A stretch of 8,828 nt of DNA from an uncultured Campylobacteraceae bacterium. GTDB taxonomy: Bacteria > Campylobacterota > Campylobacteria > Campylobacterales > Arcobacteraceae. A program made the position numbers and the translations under genes. Positions 5,774-8,828 of the stretch are shown one piece after another. Each line of letters begins with the position of its first letter. Position 1 is the first letter of the stretch. The DNA is taken from the NCBI GenBank assembly GCA_913057765.1, contig CAJXPH010000106.1, positions 1-8,828 on the forward strand, written 5' to 3'. Under the pieces are notes generated by a model. It was not told the DNA's origin. It ran no database searches and saw only the letters and a program-made list of their open reading frames with translations.

Positions 5774-7003
5774 TTATGGAACTGTCAAAATTGCACAATT
5801 ACATAAATCATCACTCTCATATTCAGTTAACTCCCCTGCTTTTTTATTAGGATAAGGGAAAAGTCTTACAGTAAGTGGTTTATTTAATCTAAAAGCCATT
5901 GTTCCAGTGTCTCTCATAAGTGCTGAGATTTTATTGATAGATGTATTTCCTGCAATAGGAACAGTATCCAGTCCTATACCACAAACAGAACTATATGTAA
6001 GAAGAGACCTTATGTCATAGTTTTTGTCTATTGTTCCTTGAGCTAAACCTAAGTCTTCAATAACAGCTAACATCAGACCTGAAAAACCAACTAAAGGCAT
6101 ATTTTTCACACCTTTAAATACTTTCGTTAATAATGATGATGCTTCAACACTACCACTTGCTCCAAAATAAGGAACACCAAGTTCTTCATATACAGTTACC
6201 ATTGAAGAACAATTTTTGGAAGGAGCTGATGAACTATCAATCCCTACAAATTTGAAATTATTATTCTTATATGAATCCAAAATAACATTTACATTATCAA
6301 CATGATATTGTAGAGCTTCACTCATCAAAGAATAATAGTTGTGAAACAATTCTTGATGATTTTTAATATTTTTATTTTTATTAAATTCTTTTAATACATG
6401 AACTAACAAATCTGGTGTTTCAAAACCAATTACAAATGAGTTTTCCAAATTACTATCATGATATGAAGCTGGGAAATAAGGGATAAATGCTTTACAATTA
6501 AAATTGACTGTAAAGTTAAAATTACCCTCACCTCTTGGTGTTATTTGAGATATTTTCTGAACTGCTTTAGAACAATGATTTATAAGTTCATCATCTAAAA
6601 TAGAATATTCATTTATTGGAACATTCACGCATACATTACAAAGGTCTCCAAAATCTTTTATAAGTTCAGGAATGAGTTCTATTTCACTTAAATTTTTGGC
6701 TTCTCCAATTGCAAATCGTATTCTCAAACCATCACTAGCAAAAGTGCTTAAAAGATCACTTAATATTTGTAAATCATCTTTTGCTTTTACTAAAGATGAA
6801 GTATCTAAATACTCTCCAAAAGCATTTGTAACTATTCTTATTGATTGTACTTCATATTCATTTTTATTAAATTCTTGTGTTAATTCATTACAAAAAGTAC
6901 AAGCTTTTAAAATTTCATTTTCCCATAAAGTTTTATCTTTTGTTAGTGTTAAAAAAGTTGTTATTGTTCTTATTTTACATAAAATTTTGTTTTGATAATT
7001 CAT
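5774..7003 (-). CDS. DUF711 (UPF0210) family protein
   Basis: The 409-residue protein carries the family's signature blocks in order: RIVTNAFGEYLD (56-67), GIDSSSAPS (254-262), FSGLMLAVIEDLGLA (307-321), LLTYSSVCGIGLDTVPIAG (334-352) and RLNKPLTVRLFPYPNKKAGE (372-391). It has no signal peptide or membrane segment and should be cytoplasmic. The biochemical function of the family is not known; structures exist, but no reaction is settled. It is somewhat shorter than the usual 440-460 residue UPF0210 proteins, and the small ACT-domain gene (UPF0237) that often precedes them is absent here. Cysteines are frequent (35, 38, 122, 125, 144, 170, 265, 341, 401, 403), with CTFC, CNVC and CNC pairs that could bind metal. 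AAGGA six bases before the ATG supports the start. Family call is firm, function open. Confidence 0.9.
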   Translation of the reverse strand: MNYQNKILCKIRTITTFLTLTKDKTLWENEILKACTFCNELTQEFNKNEYEVQSIRIVTNAFGEYLDTSSLVKAKDDLQILSDLLSTFASDGLRIRFAIGEAKNLSEIELIPELIKDFGDLCNVCVNVPINEYSILDDELINHCSKAVQKISQITPRGEGNFNFTVNFNCKAFIPYFPASYHDSNLENSFVIGFETPDLLVHVLKEFNKNKNIKNHQELFHNYYSLMSEALQYHVDNVNVILDSYKNNNFKFVGIDSSSAPSKNCSSMVTVYEELGVPYFGASGSVEASSLLTKVFKGVKNMPLVGFSGLMLAVIEDLGLAQGTIDKNYDIRSLLTYSSVCGIGLDTVPIAGNTSINKISALMRDTGTMAFRLNKPLTVRLFPYPNKKAGELTEYESDDLCNCAILTVP

Positions 7004-7028
7004 TTTTTATCCTTTTCATATATATTAA

Positions 7029-7034
7029 AGTATA
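7029..7034 (-). promoter_or_regulatory. Candidate -10 box (TATACT) of the DUF711 gene
   Basis: TATACT on the minus strand predicts a start near 7022 and a short leader of about 18 bases that still includes the AAGGA site. It mirrors the TATACT box of the divergent permease gene about 40 bases away. Confidence 0.5.
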
Positions 7035-7066
7035 ACTAAATTTTAAACTCTAAACAATCCAAATAT

Positions 7067-7075
7067 TGCTATACT
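7067..7075 (+). promoter_or_regulatory. Extended -10 promoter (TGCTATACT) of the permease gene
   Basis: TGCTATACT is a good extended -10 element, predicting a transcript start near 7082 and a leader of about 20 bases carrying AAAGGA (7087-7092). This also argues against the in-frame TTG at 7066 as start, since it would lie inside the promoter. Confidence 0.6.
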
Positions 7076-7101
7076 CTGCGCTATTTAAAGGAAAGATAAT
7101 A

Positions 7102-7869
7102 ATGGAATTTGCAAACGAAATATCTATAAATTGGATATTAATTTTTATTTTAACAGGATTTATAGCTGGGTACATTGATTCAATTGCTGGTGGTGGTGGA
7201 ATGATAACAGTTCCAATGTTACTTTTTAGTGGAATTCCTCCTATATTTGTTTTAGGAACAAATAAAATGCAAAGTGTAGTTGGTGCATTAATGGCTACAA
7301 TTAAATATGCCACAAGTAAAAAAATAAATTGGAAAATAGTTTCTATCGCAATTATTCCTTGTCTTATTACATCGTATATAGGAAGTGAATTGGTAATGTT
7401 CTTATCTGATGAAATTATACAATGGGCAATTTTACTATCAATACCTATTGCATTATTAGCTTTGTTAAAAAAGAGTAATCAAATAAAAGAAGAAAATTCA
7501 GAGTTAAGTAAAAAAAATATATTTTTAGCAACTGCTCCAATAGGTTTTTACGATGGATTATTAGGACCAGGAACAGGAACCTATCTAACAATTTCAATGA
7601 AAAAGTTTTTGCATTTAGATTATCTTACGGCAACTGCTTCTACTAAGCCACTTAATTTTGCTACCAATCTTGGTTCAGTCTTAGCTTTCTTAATTGCTGG
7701 AAAAATATTATTTTTAGCTGCAATTCCAATGGGGCTTGCAAATATTGCAGGATCATATGTGGGAAGTCATTATGCTATAAAAGGTGGAGAAGAATTTATA
7801 AAAAAAGTTCTTATATTCGTACTTATTACAATGTTAATAGCAAATATAGCTAAAATTGTATTGAACTAA
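7102..7869 (+). CDS. TauE/SafE family membrane permease, YfcA-like
   Basis: The 255-residue integral membrane protein has the two-repeat layout of the family. The first repeat begins GFIAGYIDSIAGGGGMITVP and continues LGTNKMQSVVGA; the second begins APIGFYDGLLGPGTGTYLT and continues STKPLNFATNLGSVLAF. This pattern, with IDSIAGGGG, TNK and GFYDG..GPG, is that of E. coli YfcA. Hydrophobic stretches suggest about seven to eight membrane segments. The family is thought to move small anionic, often sulfur-containing organic compounds or sulfite across the inner membrane; the substrate here is unknown. The ATG at 7102 is chosen because AAAGGA lies nine bases upstream and the family fold starts soon after. 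No sulfur-metabolism gene is adjacent. Its stop overlaps the stop of the convergent alkyltransferase gene. Confidence 0.92.
   Translation: MEFANEISINWILIFILTGFIAGYIDSIAGGGGMITVPMLLFSGIPPIFVLGTNKMQSVVGALMATIKYATSKKINWKIVSIAIIPCLITSYIGSELVMFLSDEIIQWAILLSIPIALLALLKKSNQIKEENSELSKKNIFLATAPIGFYDGLLGPGTGTYLTISMKKFLHLDYLTATASTKPLNFATNLGSVLAFLIAGKILFLAAIPMGLANIAGSYVGSHYAIKGGEEFIKKVLIFVLITMLIANIAKIVLN
7866..7869. other. Overlapping stop codons of convergent genes
   Basis: The four bases CTAA hold the TAA of the permease (7867-7869) and, on the other strand, the TAG of the alkyltransferase (7866-7868). There is therefore no intergenic terminator; each transcript must end inside, and antisense to, the neighbouring gene. 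Confidence 0.95.
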
Positions 7870-8711
7870 TTATTTTTTAAAGCTTCATATGCAACTAAAA
7901 TTTTCTTACGTTCAATACCCCATCTATAACCACTCATAGCACCAGACTTTGCTAAGACTCTATGACAAGGGATTAAATATCCAATATGGTTTGAACCAAT
8001 TGCACTAGCAACTGCTCTTACAGCTTTTGGCTTATTTATCTTATTTGCAATATCCTGATAAGTAGTTATTGAACCATTGGGAATATTTAATAAAGCTTTC
8101 CAAATATTTATTTGGAAATTAGTTCCTTTTACAAATAAATCAAACTTTTCTTTATCAATAAAAATTTTATTTAAATACTCTTGTGCTTTTTCATTATTTT
8201 CTATTAAATTTGCTTTTGCCCAAATCTCTTTAAATCTATAAAAAAGTGATTCTTTATTTTCGTTTGAACTATCTACAAATCCAAGATAACTCACTCCTCT
8301 TTTGGTAAAACCAATTAAAGCTACACCAAAAGGAGTTGAACCATAACCATAAGTAATATCTACATTTTTACCTAATTCTTTATATTCTTTTGGAGTAACA
8401 CCAATAATATTTACAAATAAATCATGAAGCCTACTAGAACTTGATAATCCAATATCTAAGGAACTGTCTAATATTGATTTTGATTCTTTTAAATGTTCTT
8501 TTGCATAATTTAATGTTACTGATTGTAAAAATTGAATAGGGGTAACCCCTACATACTCTTTGAAAACCCTTATAAGATGGAATTTACTCATACCAATATA
8601 TTCAGCTATATCATCTATTGTAGGTTGTTCTTTGAAGTTTTCATCGATATATTTTATAACTTTTTCTATCTTCGTATAATTTTCATTTTCATTTTTTAAA
8701 TTATTAGTCAT
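7866..8711 (-). CDS. AraC-type HTH / O6-methylguanine-DNA methyltransferase fusion (Ada-like, no N-terminal zinc domain)
   Basis: The 281-residue protein joins a DNA-binding AraC helix-turn-helix pair (about 13-112; first helix-turn-helix IDDIAEYIGMSKFHLIRVFK, second ending IGVTPKEYKEL) to an alkyltransferase (about 120-281). The active site PCHRV has the acceptor cysteine at 249, preceded by the DNA-binding segment KAVRAVASAIGSN and followed by GYRWGIERKKILV. It should remove alkyl groups from O6 of guanine by one-time transfer to C249. E. coli Ada has in addition an N-terminal zinc domain with the methylphosphotriester-acceptor cysteine; that part is missing, so how damage would switch on the AraC part is unclear. 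AGGA seven bases before the ATG supports the start. The gene overlaps the permease stop tail-to-tail by four bases. Confidence 0.94.
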   Translation of the reverse strand: MTNNLKNENENYTKIEKVIKYIDENFKEQPTIDDIAEYIGMSKFHLIRVFKEYVGVTPIQFLQSVTLNYAKEHLKESKSILDSSLDIGLSSSSRLHDLFVNIIGVTPKEYKELGKNVDITYGYGSTPFGVALIGFTKRGVSYLGFVDSSNENKESLFYRFKEIWAKANLIENNEKAQEYLNKIFIDKEKFDLFVKGTNFQINIWKALLNIPNGSITTYQDIANKINKPKAVRAVASAIGSNHIGYLIPCHRVLAKSGAMSGYRWGIERKKILVAYEALKNN

Positions 8712-8726
8712 AAAATAATCCTATGG

Positions 8727-8761
8727 AAAGTTTAGATGATATTTTATATCACCTAAACTTT
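8727..8761. promoter_or_regulatory. 16-bp palindrome upstream of the alkyltransferase gene
   Basis: Arms 8727-8742 and 8746-8761 match at 15 of 16 positions around a TTT centre. In minus-strand RNA the one mismatch becomes a G-U pair, so the stem is fully paired there; in plus-strand RNA it is an A-C mismatch. It begins about 18 bases after a possible stop codon of an upstream leftward gene, so it may be that gene's terminator, though no T-run follows. It also contains TGATATAAA on the minus strand (8743-8751), an extended -10 that would start the alkyltransferase mRNA near 8736, so it could equally be an operator over that promoter. Confidence 0.55.
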
Positions 8762-8779
8762 TTATTTTGTTAATAACGC

Positions 8780-8828
8780 CTAATAAGTAGACTGATTGTA
8801 AATAACAAAGTCACGAGCAAGAGATTTA
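8780..8828 (-). CDS. Possible C-terminal end of an upstream leftward gene
   Basis: The minus strand reads KSLARDFVIYNQSTY and then TAG at 8780-8782, with codons almost all of the A/T-ending kind used by the neighbouring genes. The hairpin at 8727-8761 follows at a normal terminator distance. A competing frame reads NLLLVTLLFTISLLIRRY before TAA and looks like a membrane helix, but uses CTC and AGG codons that are rare in this DNA. Only the last few codons are inside the window, so no family can be named, and the stretch may be non-coding. Confidence 0.3.
   Translation of the reverse strand, partial: KSLARDFVIYNQSTY

Noticed and set aside
6672..6995. Forward frame of 107 codons opposite the DUF711 N-terminus
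   Set aside because: It is antisense to conserved family blocks and has no promoter or ribosome site of its own.
7066..7101. TTG start for the permease
   Set aside because: It sits inside the extended -10 element, and AAAGGA supports the ATG at 7102.
7050..7313. Reverse-strand frame opposite the permease start
   Set aside because: It overlaps the divergent promoter and the conserved first TauE repeat; its proline/isoleucine-rich content is typical of an antisense shadow.

Overview
The window is strongly AT-rich DNA from one end of an assembled contig. Bases 1-47 are not genomic: they are an Illumina Nextera i5 adapter with its index and the Tn5 mosaic end. Protein style (VF530-family protein, YfcA-like TauE/SafE transporter, EB_dh-type haem protein, A/T-ending codons, only TAA/TAG stops, T-rich promoters with TATACT/TATAAT -10 boxes and no clear -35) suggests a Campylobacterota member, most likely of the Arcobacter group. 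This is an inference from gene style; no marker gene is present.

Left part (48-2435). The C-terminal half of a histidine kinase, cut off by the contig edge, runs rightwards and meets a leftward two-gene operon at a shared bidirectional hairpin (595-624). The operon encodes a secreted haem-binding protein of the ethylbenzene-dehydrogenase gamma/cytochrome c-552 type with an unusual CX3CH motif, followed by a membrane-anchored cytochrome c with a CADCH motif. Together they look like a periplasm-to-membrane electron-transfer module of unknown substrate.

Centre (2436-4871). Divergent from that operon is a two-component system: an OmpR-type response regulator and, one base after its stop, a kinase with about seven membrane segments in place of a recognisable sensor domain. 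The shared promoter region holds four TTAAT boxes spaced about one helical turn apart, a good candidate operator through which the regulator could control both itself and the redox operon. The regulator gene may be leaderless. A small VF530-family protein lies convergent to the kinase.

Right part (4872-8828). A DUF711/UPF0210 protein gene is followed on the same strand by a membrane-anchored DsbA-like thiol oxidoreductase with a CATC active site. Divergent from DUF711 is a YfcA-like TauE/SafE permease, whose stop codon overlaps that of a convergent gene for an AraC-type helix-turn-helix fused to an O6-alkylguanine-DNA alkyltransferase. A 16-bp palindrome precedes the latter gene, and the window ends in what may be the last codons of another leftward gene.

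The most interesting unit is the redox operon with its divergent two-component system and phased-repeat promoter (638-4646). The other genes are recognisable accessory or housekeeping functions without an obvious shared pathway. No RNA genes, insertion sequences, CRISPR arrays or phage genes were seen, and no gene-free stretch exceeds 300 bases.
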